A stretch of DNA of 64,000 bases from Bacillus sp. ISL-41 (GTDB lineage Bacteria > Bacillota > Bacilli > Bacillales > Cytobacillaceae): the NCBI RefSeq assembly GCF_018613235.1, contig NZ_JAGGQP010000032.1, positions 1 through 64,000 on the forward strand, read 5' to 3'. The position numbers were made by a program, and so were the translations under genes. The notes under the pieces were generated by a model that was not told the DNA's origin, did not search any database, and saw only the letters and a list, made by a program, of their open reading frames with translations. The first letter of the stretch is position 1. Every line of letters begins with the position of its first letter. Shown piece after piece: positions 17,246 to 28,804 of the stretch.

Positions 17246-19006
17246 TTATAAAACGCTGGCATGTCCTTTGTAGATGACACCTCTTGCAGAGTCAACGGTA
17301 ATTTCCTGGCCATCTTTAAATAGTTGCATGGCGTTTTCTACGCCAACGATGACTGGGATTCCAAGATTTAATCCGACTACTGCTGCGTGGCTTGTCAAGC
17401 CGCCTTCTTGCGTGATCAAGGCGCTGCACTTCTCAAGTGCCGGCACCATTTCACGGTCTGAACCGATTGTTACCAGGATGCTGCCTTGCTTTACCTTGCT
17501 GATCGCTTCTTGTGCATCCTTCGCGACAACTACTCTTCCGTATGCAGATTTACGTCCGATACCTTGAGCTTTTGCAAGGATATCGCCTACCACATGAATC
17601 TTCATCAGGTTCGTTGTGCCTGCTTCTCCAACCGGGACTCCTGCAGTGATGACGACGAGGTCACCGTGGGAAACAAGGCCGCTGTTCACACTTTCTTCTA
17701 CTGCGATTGCGAGCATTTCGTCTGTTGTTTCTGCTTTCTGGCCGAGTTGTGGATAAACTCCCCATACAAGAGCCAGGCGGCGAAGAACATGGTCATTCGA
17801 AGTCGCTGCAATGATTGGAGCCTTCGGGCGGTATTTGGAGATCATACGTGCTGTATGGCCGCTTTCAGTCGGCGTGATGATTGCATTGACTTCAAGATTC
17901 AACGCTGTATGTGCAACCGATTGTCCGATAGCATCCGTGATATTGTGCTCTGTGTCTTTGCTGCGAGCTGATAATAGCTCTTTATGATCAAGCGCTTGTT
18001 CTGCACGTGATGCGATGTTATGCATTGTCTGTACAGCTTCAACTGGATATTGTCCTGCAGCTGTTTCGCCGGAAAGCATGATGGCATCTGTACCGTCAAA
18101 GATCGCGTTTGCTACGTCACTTGCTTCCGCGCGTGTAGGACGAGGGTTGCGCTGCATAGAATCAAGCATCTGTGTTGCTGTGATAACAGGCTTTCCAAGT
18201 GTGTTGCACTTCTTGATCAGTTCTTTTTGCACAAGTGGTACTTCTTCAGCCGGGATTTCAACACCAAGGTCTCCACGGGCAACCATCAGGCCATCAGAAA
18301 CTTCAAGAATTTCATTGATGTTGTCGACGCCTTCCTGGTTTTCAATTTTCGGGATGATTTGGATATGAGTTCCGTTGTTTTCCTCAAGAAGCTGGCGGAT
18401 TTCCAACACGTCTGTCGCGCGGCGAACAAAAGATGCTGCGATAAAATCTACGCCTTGCTCGATACCGAAAAGAATATCCTTTGCGTCTTTTTCCGTGATT
18501 CCTGGCAAGTTAACAGATACACCAGGGACATTGACGCCTTTTTTATTCTTAAGTGTTCCGCTGTTGAGAACTCTGGTTTTAATTTCATTGCTGGACTTGT
18601 CGATGCTGATGACTTCCAGCCCGATCAATCCGTCATCAAGGAGAACCTTCGCCCCTGGATGTACATCATCAATCAACTGGTCATAAGTTACAGAAAACTT
18701 TTCTGCAGTACCTAGAACTTCTGTCATTGAAACGATGCACTCCTGGCCAGTCGTCAGCTCGATCGCTCCGTTTTCCATATCGTTCGTACGGATTTCCGGG
18801 CCTTTTGTATCAAGAAGAATACCAACATTTTTCCCTGTTTTACTTGCAGCTTCTCTGATATTCTTGATACGTGCTGCGTGTTCCTCGTGATTTCCGTGTG
18901 AAAAATTAAGACGGGAAACATTCATACCTGCTTCAATCAATTGAACCAATTTGTCTACACTTTCACTAGCGGGACCAATTGTACAAACAATTTTAGTTTT
19001 GCGCAT
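17246..19006 (-). CDS. pyk: Pyruvate kinase with C-terminal PEP-utilising domain
   Basis: Final glycolytic step, converting phosphoenolpyruvate and ADP to pyruvate and ATP. The 586 aa protein has the catalytic barrel ([45 protein letters not shown]) and the usual C domain. It also has the extra C-terminal phosphohistidine-like domain typical of Bacillus and Geobacillus enzymes ([21 protein letters not shown]). ATG at 19006 is chosen over the TTG at 19015 because the AGGAGG sits against that TTG. It is co-transcribed with pfkA (32 bp gap). Confidence 0.97.
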   Translation of the reverse strand: MRKTKIVCTIGPASESVDKLVQLIEAGMNVSRLNFSHGNHEEHAARIKNIREAASKTGKNVGILLDTKGPEIRTNDMENGAIELTTGQECIVSMTEVLGTAEKFSVTYDQLIDDVHPGAKVLLDDGLIGLEVISIDKSSNEIKTRVLNSGTLKNKKGVNVPGVSVNLPGITEKDAKDILFGIEQGVDFIAASFVRRATDVLEIRQLLEENNGTHIQIIPKIENQEGVDNINEILEVSDGLMVARGDLGVEIPAEEVPLVQKELIKKCNTLGKPVITATQMLDSMQRNPRPTRAEASDVANAIFDGTDAIMLSGETAAGQYPVEAVQTMHNIASRAEQALDHKELLSARSKDTEHNITDAIGQSVAHTALNLEVNAIITPTESGHTARMISKYRPKAPIIAATSNDHVLRRLALVWGVYPQLGQKAETTDEMLAIAVEESVNSGLVSHGDLVVITAGVPVGEAGTTNLMKIHVVGDILAKAQGIGRKSAYGRVVVAKDAQEAISKVKQGSILVTIGSDREMVPALEKCSALITQEGGLTSHAAVVGLNLGIPVIVGVENAMQLFKDGQEITVDSARGVIYKGHASVL

Positions 19007-19038
19007 AGCTTGCAACCTCCTGGTTTACTGTAAAGAGA

Positions 19039-20007
<969 letters not shown>

Positions 20008-20270
20008 TCATTCAGTATGTACTGTACCAAAAACTAATCACTGTAGTATCCTGTTATTAGCTTATCTTATTATGAACAGAATACCCGGGAATATTTCTAA
20101 AATACCACGTAGAATACCGTATCTCAACTGAATCCTCAATATTGACAATAAGACGGAATTATCACGTAATTGCAAGCGCTTCAATAGGGTTTTTAGCCCA
20201 GCTGCCTCCGCATTGTTGACTGATTTTAGGTACTTATCCGAGTTGTCAAGCTTTAATTTTATAAAATAAA

Positions 20271-20302
20271 AAATAAAACGTGCAGATTGGCACGTTTTAT
20301 TT
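20271..20302 (-). terminator. Terminator overlapping the accA stop codon
   Basis: AAATAAAACGTGC/GCACGTTTTATTT, 13 bp perfect stem, 6 nt loop, followed on the minus strand by TTTTATTT. The accA TAA lies inside the upstream arm. Confidence 0.82.
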
Positions 20303-21274
20303 TACCCCTATAAATTCAGTTGGAAACGAAAACTCTCCAATTCGTTTGTATTTTTCATAGCGCTGGCTCAGCAGTGTTTCCTCATCCAGCACAAGCAATT
20401 CGGACATCGAATCTTTTAAAACTTTATCCATATACTTCGCCTGCTGCTTCAGATCTTTATGTGCTCCGCCTTTTACTTCGGGAATGATTTCATCAATGAT
20501 CCCAAGCCCCTTCAGATCCGGAGCTGTAATCTTCATCGTTTCGGCGGCTTTTTTCGCCAATGAAGAATCCTTCCAGAGAATGGCCGCTGCGCCTTCAGGT
20601 GAAATAACGGAGTAGGTCGAGTTTTCCAGCATGTGAATATAATTACCGACTCCAAGAGCCAGTGCTCCGCCGCTTCCGCCTTCGCCGATGACAACACAGA
20701 TTACCGGAACCGTAAGTCCAGCCATCTCGAATAGATTTCGGGCAATCGCTTCACTTTGCCCGCGCTCTTCTGCGGCTTTTCCGGGATAAGCTCCCTTCGT
20801 ATCGATGAAGCAGATGATTGGGCGCCTGAATTTTTCAGCTTGCTTCATCAAACGGAGAGCTTTTCTGTATCCTTCTGGATGTGGCATGCCAAAATTCCTG
20901 CGGATATTTTCCTTTGTATCCTTACCGCGCTGATGGCCAATGACTGTCACCGGATAGCCATGGAACTTCGCAATACCGCCAACGATAGCTTCATCATCTC
21001 CAAATGTCCTGTCACCATGACATTCGAAGAAATCGGTAAATAACAAAGAAATATATTCAAGTGTAGTAGGACGGCTCGGGTGACGGGCAATCTGCACCCT
21101 GTCCCATGGTTTCATGTTTTCGTAAATTTCCGATTCGAGCTTTTGGAGCCTCGCTTCAAGTTTATCTATTTCAGAAGTGAGATCGACATCCGCTGTCTTG
21201 GTAAATTCCTTTAGCTCGCTGATTTTTTTTCTTAGTTCCAACACCGGTTTCTCAAATTCTAGTTCTCCTGCCAT
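20297..21274 (-). CDS. accA: Acetyl-CoA carboxylase carboxyltransferase subunit alpha
   Basis: With AccD it transfers carboxyl from biotin to acetyl-CoA, giving malonyl-CoA for fatty acid synthesis. The 325 aa protein shows the crotonase-like fold with [38 protein letters not shown] and [16 protein letters not shown] (oxyanion and CoA site). Its start overlaps the accD end by 16 bp, so the two subunits are coupled. A leading coiled-coil (residues 1-60) is typical. Confidence 0.97.
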   Translation of the reverse strand: MAGELEFEKPVLELRKKISELKEFTKTADVDLTSEIDKLEARLQKLESEIYENMKPWDRVQIARHPSRPTTLEYISLLFTDFFECHGDRTFGDDEAIVGGIAKFHGYPVTVIGHQRGKDTKENIRRNFGMPHPEGYRKALRLMKQAEKFRRPIICFIDTKGAYPGKAAEERGQSEAIARNLFEMAGLTVPVICVVIGEGGSGGALALGVGNYIHMLENSTYSVISPEGAAAILWKDSSLAKKAAETMKITAPDLKGLGIIDEIIPEVKGGAHKDLKQQAKYMDKVLKDSMSELLVLDEETLLSQRYEKYKRIGEFSFPTEFIGVK

Positions 21275-22137
21275 TCGAATGTCCCTCCTGGCTGATGGAT
21301 TTCAAGTATTCCCGCAATTTTCTCCTTCAGTTCTGTCCTCGGAATCACGGCATCTAGCTGACCATGCTTAAGCAAGAATTCCGACGTCTGGAAGTCTTCT
21401 GGAAGTTCTTCGCGGATTGTTTGTTCAATGATTCTTCGTCCTGCGAATCCGATCAAAGCTCCTGGTTCTGCAAGATTGTAATCCCCCAATGAGGCAAAGC
21501 TCGCGGAAACTCCTCCTGTTGTTGGGTGAGTCATGATCGAGATGATTAACCCGCCATTATCACTGAACCTTTTCAATGCTACGCTTGTTTTGGCCATTTG
21601 CATCAAGCTGAGGACACCTTCTTGCATCCTTGCTCCGCCCGATGCGGTAAAAATGATGAATGGAATGGATAATTCATCAGCTTTTTCAATAGCCCTCGTA
21701 ATCTTTTCGCCTACGACGGAACCCATGCTTCCCATCCTGAAAGTCGCATCCATAATCGCAATCGCGACATCACAGCCATTCACACTGCCTACCCCGGTTA
21801 CTACCGCTTCATTTAATCCTGTTTTTTCCCTGTCCTTTTCGAGCTTTTCCTCATATTCAGGGAAGCCCAATGGATTGCCTGAGACCATCTCGCGGTCCAG
21901 CTCGCGGAAGCTTCCTGCATCAAGGAAGCTATCAATCCGTTCTGCTGAATTCATCTGATGATGGTAACCGCATTGGAAACACACCTTACAATTTTTATTC
22001 AGTTCTTTTGTATACATGATTTTCTTGCAGTTCGGGCATTTCGTCATGATTCCTTCAGGAACATCCTGCTTCGCTGCTTCAGAAGGAATTGTCGCGTACT
22101 TTTTCTTTTTCGTTTTCGTAAAAAGCTCCTTAAGCAA
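21259..22137 (-). CDS. accD: Acetyl-CoA carboxylase carboxyltransferase subunit beta
   Basis: Beta subunit of 292 aa, with an N-terminal four-Cys zinc finger (CPNCKK ... [11 protein letters not shown]), then the carboxyltransferase domain ([40 protein letters not shown]). The start codon is TTG, preceded by GGAGGGGG. It is the first gene of accDA. A 14 bp perfect palindrome, TCCTAAATTTAGGA, lies 41 bp upstream at 22178-22191 and may be an operator. Confidence 0.96.
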   Translation of the reverse strand: MLKELFTKTKKKKYATIPSEAAKQDVPEGIMTKCPNCKKIMYTKELNKNCKVCFQCGYHHQMNSAERIDSFLDAGSFRELDREMVSGNPLGFPEYEEKLEKDREKTGLNEAVVTGVGSVNGCDVAIAIMDATFRMGSMGSVVGEKITRAIEKADELSIPFIIFTASGGARMQEGVLSLMQMAKTSVALKRFSDNGGLIISIMTHPTTGGVSASFASLGDYNLAEPGALIGFAGRRIIEQTIREELPEDFQTSEFLLKHGQLDAVIPRTELKEKIAGILEIHQPGGTFEWQEN

Positions 22138-22177
22138 GTTAAAACCCCCTCCGAATAATACTAGTTGTTTTGTAATA

Positions 22178-22191
22178 TCCTAAATTTAGGA
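22178..22191. promoter_or_regulatory. Perfect palindrome upstream of accD
   Basis: TCCTAAATTTAGGA is a 14 bp perfect dyad in the accDA leader. It does not match the FapR consensus well. A binding protein is unknown; it could also be chance in AT-rich DNA. Confidence 0.3.
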
Positions 22192-22277
22192 ACAAAGCAC
22201 TAAGTGGCCAGACCGCTATTTCAAAAAAGAAAGAGAGGCTGCCCTCCAGGCATCATAGGCATGTCCACAAGTATATA

Positions 22278-22301
22278 ACATCCTTTCATCAAAGGATGTT
22301 A
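22278..22301 (-). terminator. Hairpin after the FadR-type gene
   Basis: AACATCCTTT/AAAGGATGTT stem with a 4 nt loop, followed on the minus strand by ATATACTTG. The T run is poor, so termination is uncertain. Confidence 0.45.
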
Positions 22302-22311
22302 CTTCCTGTCG

Positions 22312-22935
22312 TCATTCTGTCGACATTTTCCGCAGCTTGCGATACCTTTCCAGGATCAGATCTCCTCTTTTTGTCTCAAGTGAGTCTGCCAGTTTGTGAT
22401 AATCTTCTTTTTCAGCATGTGATACTTTCAGCTGAAGTGCATTATAATAGTCATTCAGTATATACCAGATTCGATAAAAAAGATGATTGTCGGCAAGTTC
22501 GGCAATTTTCCTGAAAAATTCCTCGTCCTCAAAATTATGGTCATCTATCCAGACCTTTAATCTTCTGATTTCGTCTTCCTGTATCTTTTCAGCTGCCAGG
22601 TATAGACAATCGACCTCAATCATATTTTTTGTTTCGACAACATCATCTTTTGCTTTTTCATCCTGCAGGATAAAGGTGCTTAATAATTGGACAAGCTGGT
22701 TGCCGCGGAAGTCCCTGATGAATGTCCCTTCTCCCCTTCTCGTCTCAATCAAGCCGAGAAGCTCTAGGGCACGCAATGCCTCGCGAACGGAGGAGCGCCC
22801 GGCATTCAGGCGCTCTGAAAGTTCACGTTCGGATGGAATTTTATCCCCTGGCTTTAAGCCGTCTTTATTAATCATTTCCCTTAGCTGCCTGACGATTTCC
22901 ACATATACCTTTGTGCTTTTTTCAGGCTGTGCCAC
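22312..22935 (-). CDS. FadR-subfamily GntR transcriptional regulator
   Basis: Regulator of about 207 aa. The N-terminal winged helix-turn-helix is VYVEIVRQLREMI ... IPSERELSERLNAGRSSVRE ... GLIETRRGEGTFIRDF; an all-helical FCD-like effector domain follows. GTG at 22935 lies 7 bp after the malic enzyme stop, with AAAGGTGAG overlapping that stop; a TTG at 22959 would add 8 residues and overlap malic enzyme by 17 bp. Sandwiched between malic enzyme and accDA, it may respond to an organic acid or acyl-CoA and control one of these, but the ligand is not known. Confidence 0.88.
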   Translation of the reverse strand: MAQPEKSTKVYVEIVRQLREMINKDGLKPGDKIPSERELSERLNAGRSSVREALRALELLGLIETRRGEGTFIRDFRGNQLVQLLSTFILQDEKAKDDVVETKNMIEVDCLYLAAEKIQEDEIRRLKVWIDDHNFEDEEFFRKIAELADNHLFYRIWYILNDYYNALQLKVSHAEKEDYHKLADSLETKRGDLILERYRKLRKMSTE

Positions 22936-22942
22936 TAAGAGA

Positions 22943-24181
22943 TCACTCACCTTTTCCAATTAATGCAAGACGCATGGTGCGCTCTTTGACTTCTTCCGGA
23001 TCCACTTTAATTCGTGCGACGCCGGTTTCCATCGCCGCATTCGCAACAGCCGCCGCAACAGCAGGTGCCACACGCGGGTCAAACGGGCCTGGAATGACGT
23101 AATCACTTGAAAGCTCGGATTCCTCAATCAGGCTGGCGATCGCATTAACTGCTGCTACCTTCATCTTTTCATTAATATGGGTAGCCCTGGCATCCAATGC
23201 TCCGCGGAAGATTCCCGGGAATGCAAGAACATTATTCACCTGGTTAGGGAAGTCGGATCGGCCTGTACCTATGACTGCTGCTCCAGCTGCCTTGGCTTCA
23301 TCAGGCATGATTTCCGGCACTGGATTTGCCATAGCAAAAATAACAGGATCATTATTCATTGTCTGGACCATTTCAGAAGTCAGTGCCCCAGCGACAGAAA
23401 CTCCGATAAATACATCTGCTCCTTTGATGGCATCCGCGAGTGATCCTTCAACATTGTCACGGTTCGTGAACTTAGCCACTTCGTCCTTGATCGCATTCAT
23501 GCCGTTAGGGCGGCCTTCATAAATCGCACCCTTTGTATCGCACATGATGATGTCCCGGACTCCGTAAGAATAGAGAAGCTTAATGATCGCAATTCCAGCA
23601 GCTCCTGCTCCGTTCGCGACCACTTTAATTTCATTCATTTTTTTGCCGACAATTTTCAAGGCATTTACGAGACCAGCCACGGTGACAATCGCAGTTCCGT
23701 GCTGATCATCATGGAATACCGGAATATTCGTTTCTTTTTTCAAGCGTTCTTCTATAGCGAAACAGTTTGGAGCAGCGATGTCTTCCAGGTTGACTCCGCC
23801 AAAAGTCGGCTCAAGCAGCTTTACAGTCTCAACAATCTTATCAACATCTGTTGTATTCAAACAAATAGGAAAGGCATCGACTCCGGCAAAGCTCTTAAAA
23901 AGAACAGCTTTTCCTTCCATTACTGGAAGTGCGGCTTCAGGACCGATATTCCCCAGGCCCAATACGGCTGTGCCATCAGAAACAACGGCTACCATATTGC
24001 CCTTCATTGTATAATCAAAAACAGTTTCCGGCTTATCATATATTTCCTTGCAAGGCTCCGCCACCCCTGGCGAATAAGCAAGGCTTAAGTCCCTTGCATT
24101 CTTTACAGGCACTTTTGATTTTGACTCTAATTTCCCTTTGTTTACACGGTGCATGTGCAAAGCTTCTTCACGTAAAGTCAA
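22943..24181 (-). CDS. ytsJ: NAD(P)-dependent malic enzyme (YtsJ-like)
   Basis: Decarboxylates malate to pyruvate and gives NADPH or NADH. The 412 aa protein has the malic N-domain (LAYSPGVAEPCKEI, KMEGKAVLFK-like region) and an NAD-binding domain (VVANGAGAAGIAIIKLLYSYG, CDTKGAIYEGR). The catalytic metal-binding stretch is VFHDDQHGTAIV. The start codon is TTG with AAGGAGTGG about 9 nt before it. YtsJ is assumed from location next to dnaE and accDA; cofactor preference cannot be read from the sequence. It heads a unit with the FadR-type regulator. Confidence 0.94.
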   Translation of the reverse strand: MTLREEALHMHRVNKGKLESKSKVPVKNARDLSLAYSPGVAEPCKEIYDKPETVFDYTMKGNMVAVVSDGTAVLGLGNIGPEAALPVMEGKAVLFKSFAGVDAFPICLNTTDVDKIVETVKLLEPTFGGVNLEDIAAPNCFAIEERLKKETNIPVFHDDQHGTAIVTVAGLVNALKIVGKKMNEIKVVANGAGAAGIAIIKLLYSYGVRDIIMCDTKGAIYEGRPNGMNAIKDEVAKFTNRDNVEGSLADAIKGADVFIGVSVAGALTSEMVQTMNNDPVIFAMANPVPEIMPDEAKAAGAAVIGTGRSDFPNQVNNVLAFPGIFRGALDARATHINEKMKVAAVNAIASLIEESELSSDYVIPGPFDPRVAPAVAAAVANAAMETGVARIKVDPEEVKERTMRLALIGKGE

Positions 24182-24381
24182 CTCAGGTCCACTCCTTAGT
24201 TATAGGCTTTCTTCGTCAAAATTTGGCTTTTGCCGTACTCCATTCAGCTATGAACCAGAGAAGAGCAATATTTTCGCCAAAACGACAATAATAAAATACC
24301 TGGTTATAAAAAAAAGTCTTCAGTGGTCTGACCACACATATCCTTTTTCCAATATAACACATCTATTATACTTGTAAAGAA

Positions 24382-27300
24382 CTAATTTTTCAGTACAACA
24401 TTATTGTCACCCAATACCTTCTTTAGATCTTCCATACTTCCTCGTTCTGTGTTCACGCTGAACTCACCAGGCAGCAGCAGCGATTTTTCGGTTTCTTCGT
24501 TATACACTATTACCTGCACAGCACCTGGATGTTTTTTCAATAAAGCTTTGAGTTCTTTCATCTTTTTGGCACTGTCCGACCCTTTAGCAATCCGCAAATA
24601 TAAAACTGGCTCTTTTTTTGCTTCCCTATCAAGCTCAAGGACCTGGTTGACGATAAATTGGCTCTTCCCTTCCCGTTCATCGAACTTGCCTTCCAGCAGC
24701 GCCATTTTCCCCTGGCCTAAAACATTTCCATATTGCTTATAGACAGCCGGGAATACAACAGCATCTGTTTCCCCGCTAGCATCACTAATGGTAAGGAAAG
24801 CCATTGCTTCGCCTTTTTTCGTCCGGATTTTCTTATCCTCAGTGATATAGACGCCAAGCCTGACTTTGCTACCAGGAGGTTTTGAGGCTATCTTTTTGAC
24901 GCCGGCTGCGTTGAATTCCTTTTCATAAATGGAAGCAGGATGCTTTGATAAATAAACTCCAAGCACATCTTTTTCCAGACTAAGCTTGTCCTCAACTCGC
25001 ATCGGGTCGACCTCGGTATACTTTGGCTTCAGGGAGAACTCCGCTTCTGCGAACATATCAATCTGGCCGGAGTCATCAGGAGCTACTAGCTGTGCATGTT
25101 CAATCGCAACATCAACCGTTGCTAAAAGGACGGCGCGGTCCTGGCCAAATTCATCGAATGCGCCTGAATAAATCAGTGCTTCGAGCACTTTTCTTGTAGC
25201 AGCCTTTTGGGGCAAACGAATGCAAAAATCGAATATGTCCTTAAAAGGCTGGTTTCGTCTAGCCTGGAATATTTCCTTCAGTGAGGCGATTCCTACTCCT
25301 TTTATTCCGGCGAGGCTGTAGCGAACTGCATCCCCTTCTGGCTGGAAGCTGAAGGCACTCTTGTTGATCGAAGGAGGAAGAAGTTTGATCCCCATTTGCT
25401 GCAGCTCTCTTGCATATTGTGCGATTTTAACATCATTGCCGATTGCCGACGTCAGCAGCGCCGCCATAAAATAAAGCGGATAATGAGCTTTGAGGTACGC
25501 CAGCTGGTAGGCAATCATGCTATATGCAACCGCATGGCTTCGGTTAAAGCCATAGTTAGCAAATCGGACGATCAAATCATAGATAAGATTCGCTGTTTGC
25601 GAGTCATATCCTTTCTTTAAAGAACCATTCACAAAATGTTCACGTTCCTGGGCAAGAACTTCCTTCTTCTTCTTTGAAACTGCTCTCCTCAGCAAATCCG
25701 CTTCTCCCAGAGAAAATCCAGCCAGCTTTGAAGCAATCTGCATAATTTGCTCCTGATAAACGATGACCCCGTATGTTTCCCGGAGAATGGGTTCGAGGTC
25801 CTTATGGTAATAGTCTATAGGCTGCCTTCCATGTTTGCGGTCGATGAACAATGGGATATTTTCCATCGGACCTGGACGATAAAGGGCATTGACCGCGACA
25901 ATATCTTCAAACCTCGTTGGTTCCAGCCTTGTCAGTACCTTTCTCATCCCTTCAGATTCCAGCTGGAAGATACCTGTCGTTTCACCCCTTCCAAGCATCT
26001 CGAAGGTTAGCTTATCTTCAGCCGGGATATCGTGAATGTCCAGCTCGCGCCTTGTTTTTTGCTTGATGGACTGAAGGATCGAATCTATTAAGGTCAGGTT
26101 CCTCAGGCCCAGGAAGTCCATCTTCAACAAGCCTAATTCTTCAAGGTGATCCATTGAATATTGAGTAAGGAACACTTTCGACTGCCCGGATTGGATCGGC
26201 ACGACATTTGTAAGCGGCTGTTCGCTGATCACAACACCCGCAGCATGTGTGGACGTATGCCTAGGCAAACCTTCGAGTTTCATTGCCGTTTCAAGGATTC
26301 TTTTATTCTTGGACGATTCTTCGATAAAACTCCTTAACCCGGCAGACTCCTCGACTGCATCTTTCAGGGTAATGCCAAGCCTTGATGGCACAAGCCGAGA
26401 CAGACGATCGAGCTCCTTCGCGTTCAAGCCGAATACGCGGCCAACATCCCTTACCGCTGCTTTTGCAGCAAGTGTTCCAAAAGTTGCAATCTGTGCTACA
26501 TGAAGCTCCCCGTATTTTGACGCGACATATTCAATAACCTCGTCCCTGCGGTTATCAGGGAAGTCGATATCGATATCTGGCATTGAAATACGTTCTGGAT
26601 TCAGGAACCTTTCAAAGAGAAGATTATGTTCAATTGGGTCGGCATCCGTTATGTACAATACATATGAAACGATTGAACCAGCCGCGGATCCACGTCCCGG
26701 TCCGATGAGGATTCCTCTTTCCCGCGAGTATTTTATGAAATCCCAGACGATCAGGAAGTAATCGCTGAAATTCATTTTCTTAATGACTGACAACTCATAT
26801 GTCAGCCTGTCTTTGTGTTGTTGGGACGGATTTCCATATCGCTCTTCAAGTCCCTTAAAACATAATTCTTCGAGCATCCCATCAGCATTTTCCCCCGGTT
26901 CTGCCGGGTACTTTGGCAGATGCCTTGTTTCAAAATCAAGCATGACATTGCAGTAATCTGCTATTTTCAGGGTATTTTCCAATGCTTCTGGATACTCCGA
27001 AAACAGCTCGCCCATTTCTTTTGCCGGCTTTAGGTAAAATTCACTGCTGCCCAGCTTTTCACGGGTATCATCCTGGAGCTTCTCGCCATTTCTGATCGCC
27101 AGCAGGCATTCCTGGGCAAAAGAATCCTCTTTTTCCAGATAATGCACCTGGTTGGAAGCAGCCAGTGGGGTGTTGGTCTCCTTACCTATCCTTGCCAGCT
27201 GTTCAACCAGCTCCCCTTGTCCCGGGAGGCCCTGGTTTTGTAAGGCTAGGTAAAAATGATCCTTGCCGAATATCTGCTTATATAAATCCAGCGTCTTTAG

Positions 27301-27732
27301 CGCTTTCTCTTTTTCACCATTTGCTAAATAATACTCGATTTCTCCCTGGGTCCCCGGAGTGAGTGCAATTAGTCCAGAAGCGTAATGCTTCAGCCATTTC
27401 ACCGGTATTCCCTCAGGAGATTTTGTCTGTACAGCACTTGAAATCTTGATCAGGTTCTGGAACCCTTCGTTGTTTTTCGCAAGCAGCACAAGCGGAAAAG
27501 ACTCATGTTCCAAAGTCTGGCTGACAACGTCAACCGTCAGGCCCAGCAAAGGTTTGATCGAGTTCTTCAGGCATTCTTTGTAAAATGCGACTGTTCCATA
27601 CATTACATTGCGATCCGTCAGTGCGAGTGCGGAAAATCCTTTTGCCCTGGCATCGCGGACTAGCTGCTCTACTGTCGCCGTACTCGTGAGCAGGCTGTAT
27701 GCACTATAGACATGAAGGTGAATAAATGGCAT
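24382..27732 (-). CDS. dnaE: DNA polymerase III subunit alpha (DnaE)
   Basis: Replicative C-family polymerase of 1116 aa, used in Gram-positive bacteria beside PolC to extend RNA primers. The N-terminal PHP domain begins FIHLHVYSAYSLL. The polymerase active site includes GPGRGSAAGS and PDIDIDFPDNRRDEVI, followed by the fingers, tandem HhH (GIKGVGIASLKEI) and a C-terminal OB fold (KGEAMAFLTISDASGETDAV). The ATG at 27732 fits the start of the PHP domain, with AAGGGTG upstream; an ATG 30 bp earlier has no good Shine-Dalgarno. There is no proofreading domain insertion. Confidence 0.96.
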   Translation of the reverse strand: MPFIHLHVYSAYSLLTSTATVEQLVRDARAKGFSALALTDRNVMYGTVAFYKECLKNSIKPLLGLTVDVVSQTLEHESFPLVLLAKNNEGFQNLIKISSAVQTKSPEGIPVKWLKHYASGLIALTPGTQGEIEYYLANGEKEKALKTLDLYKQIFGKDHFYLALQNQGLPGQGELVEQLARIGKETNTPLAASNQVHYLEKEDSFAQECLLAIRNGEKLQDDTREKLGSSEFYLKPAKEMGELFSEYPEALENTLKIADYCNVMLDFETRHLPKYPAEPGENADGMLEELCFKGLEERYGNPSQQHKDRLTYELSVIKKMNFSDYFLIVWDFIKYSRERGILIGPGRGSAAGSIVSYVLYITDADPIEHNLLFERFLNPERISMPDIDIDFPDNRRDEVIEYVASKYGELHVAQIATFGTLAAKAAVRDVGRVFGLNAKELDRLSRLVPSRLGITLKDAVEESAGLRSFIEESSKNKRILETAMKLEGLPRHTSTHAAGVVISEQPLTNVVPIQSGQSKVFLTQYSMDHLEELGLLKMDFLGLRNLTLIDSILQSIKQKTRRELDIHDIPAEDKLTFEMLGRGETTGIFQLESEGMRKVLTRLEPTRFEDIVAVNALYRPGPMENIPLFIDRKHGRQPIDYYHKDLEPILRETYGVIVYQEQIMQIASKLAGFSLGEADLLRRAVSKKKKEVLAQEREHFVNGSLKKGYDSQTANLIYDLIVRFANYGFNRSHAVAYSMIAYQLAYLKAHYPLYFMAALLTSAIGNDVKIAQYARELQQMGIKLLPPSINKSAFSFQPEGDAVRYSLAGIKGVGIASLKEIFQARRNQPFKDIFDFCIRLPQKAATRKVLEALIYSGAFDEFGQDRAVLLATVDVAIEHAQLVAPDDSGQIDMFAEAEFSLKPKYTEVDPMRVEDKLSLEKDVLGVYLSKHPASIYEKEFNAAGVKKIASKPPGSKVRLGVYITEDKKIRTKKGEAMAFLTISDASGETDAVVFPAVYKQYGNVLGQGKMALLEGKFDEREGKSQFIVNQVLELDREAKKEPVLYLRIAKGSDSAKKMKELKALLKKHPGAVQVIVYNEETEKSLLLPGEFSVNTERGSMEDLKKVLGDNNVVLKN

Positions 27733-27901
27733 TTCTCTCACACCCTTAAAGGTTAGGTTCATCTTCTTTCATTATAGGCTTTTCAGGCAAAAAAAGAAAA
27801 TATGTTCTCATTTGTTCAAGGAAGTTTAAACATATTGATTGCAGATTGTCCATATGATGAATTACGAGGAAAAAATCTACCATTAACTGAGGGTGTTTTA
27901 T

Positions 27902-28231
27902 TTGAATCAGCCATTTGCTTCCCATCTGTTCGAAGCTTATTTTATCGCGCTCGGTGTTTTGCTTGGCGGCTCGCTGATTGGCGGATTGGCCGCTTTTTTG
28001 ACAGGACAGCCTTTAATGACGGAAATTGCGCGCTTCTCAAGTTCCATCCGGATATGGGCCATCATCGCTGCGATCGGCGGTACCTTTGATACTGTCTACA
28101 GCTTTGAACGCGGGCTTTTAAACGGTGAAACGAAAGATATTTTCAAGCAATTCCTTTTGATCCTCACAGCCATGGGCGGTGCACAGACAGGAGCACTGCT
28201 AATCAACTGGCTGACGCAGGAGCATGTTTGA
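27902..28231 (+). CDS. ytrH: Sporulation membrane protein YtrH
   Basis: Small membrane protein of 109 aa with three hydrophobic segments (FIALGVLLGGSLIGGLAAFL, IWAIIAAIGGTFDTVYS, FLLILTAMGGAQTGALLINW). In B. subtilis ytrHI is a mother-cell sporulation operon of the SigmaE regulon. TTG at 27902 follows GAGGG by 7 nt; a GTG at 27893 would add three residues. It overlaps or abuts ytrI and is divergent from dnaE. Confidence 0.88.
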   Translation: MNQPFASHLFEAYFIALGVLLGGSLIGGLAAFLTGQPLMTEIARFSSSIRIWAIIAAIGGTFDTVYSFERGLLNGETKDIFKQFLLILTAMGGAQTGALLINWLTQEHV

Positions 28232-28232
28232 A

Positions 28233-28736
28233 ATGAGGATTCCGCCATATTACCGCAGGCCTGAGTGGCAGAGATTTTTTTCTGGTATGGCCATAGGCGC
28301 TCTCCTGAGCTGGGTATTATTTTTATACATTAATGGTGTTTGGATGGAAAAACAGGCAAAAAAAATTGAGCAGCAGAAGGATGAAATAGCCGACCTGAAA
28401 AGCGATATCCAGATCTGGATGGAAGATTACGAAGAGCTAAACAAAAAGAATCAAGAGAATTTGACTGTCCAGGAGATCAAAGTGAAAATCGTCAATGATA
28501 AAAAATATAAGCAGCTTGATACCCTAAGCATCTACGAGATCGAGGAGGAAACCAAAGGGCAGTTGAACATGCTGCTTGCCAAGGATCTAGATTCGGTTTT
28601 TAAAAGCAGGGATTTGATCACCAAGGTCATTGAGAACAAATCCATCAAGGTGAATGACAAACGTTATAAGCTGAAAATCAAATCGATGGTCATCTATACT
28701 TCGGTGAGCATCCAGGTGGAGATTAGTTTGGATTGA
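28233..28736 (+). CDS. ytrI: Sporulation membrane protein YtrI
   Basis: Protein of 167 aa with a single N-terminal membrane helix (about residues 18-37), then a coiled-coil (EKQAKKIEQQKDEIADLKSD) and a C-terminal globular part of alternating charged strands. It follows ytrH with one base between stop and ATG; an alternative ATG at 28224 overlaps ytrH. The sporulation role comes from the B. subtilis homologue. The 52 bp repeat array begins 68 bp after its stop. Confidence 0.87.
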   Translation: MRIPPYYRRPEWQRFFSGMAIGALLSWVLFLYINGVWMEKQAKKIEQQKDEIADLKSDIQIWMEDYEELNKKNQENLTVQEIKVKIVNDKKYKQLDTLSIYEIEEETKGQLNMLLAKDLDSVFKSRDLITKVIENKSIKVNDKRYKLKIKSMVIYTSVSIQVEISLD

Positions 28737-28804
28737 TCGGGGAGCCAGTTTTCGTGCCTGGTTTGGGTCAAAACAAGGGAAAATCTTACGATTACAGTTG
28801 CTTT

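Noticed and set aside
20169-20185. cre site for pfkA
   Set aside because: TTGCAAGCGCTTCAA is palindromic, but both arms lack a base relative to the cre consensus, so it is only mentioned in the pfkA entry.
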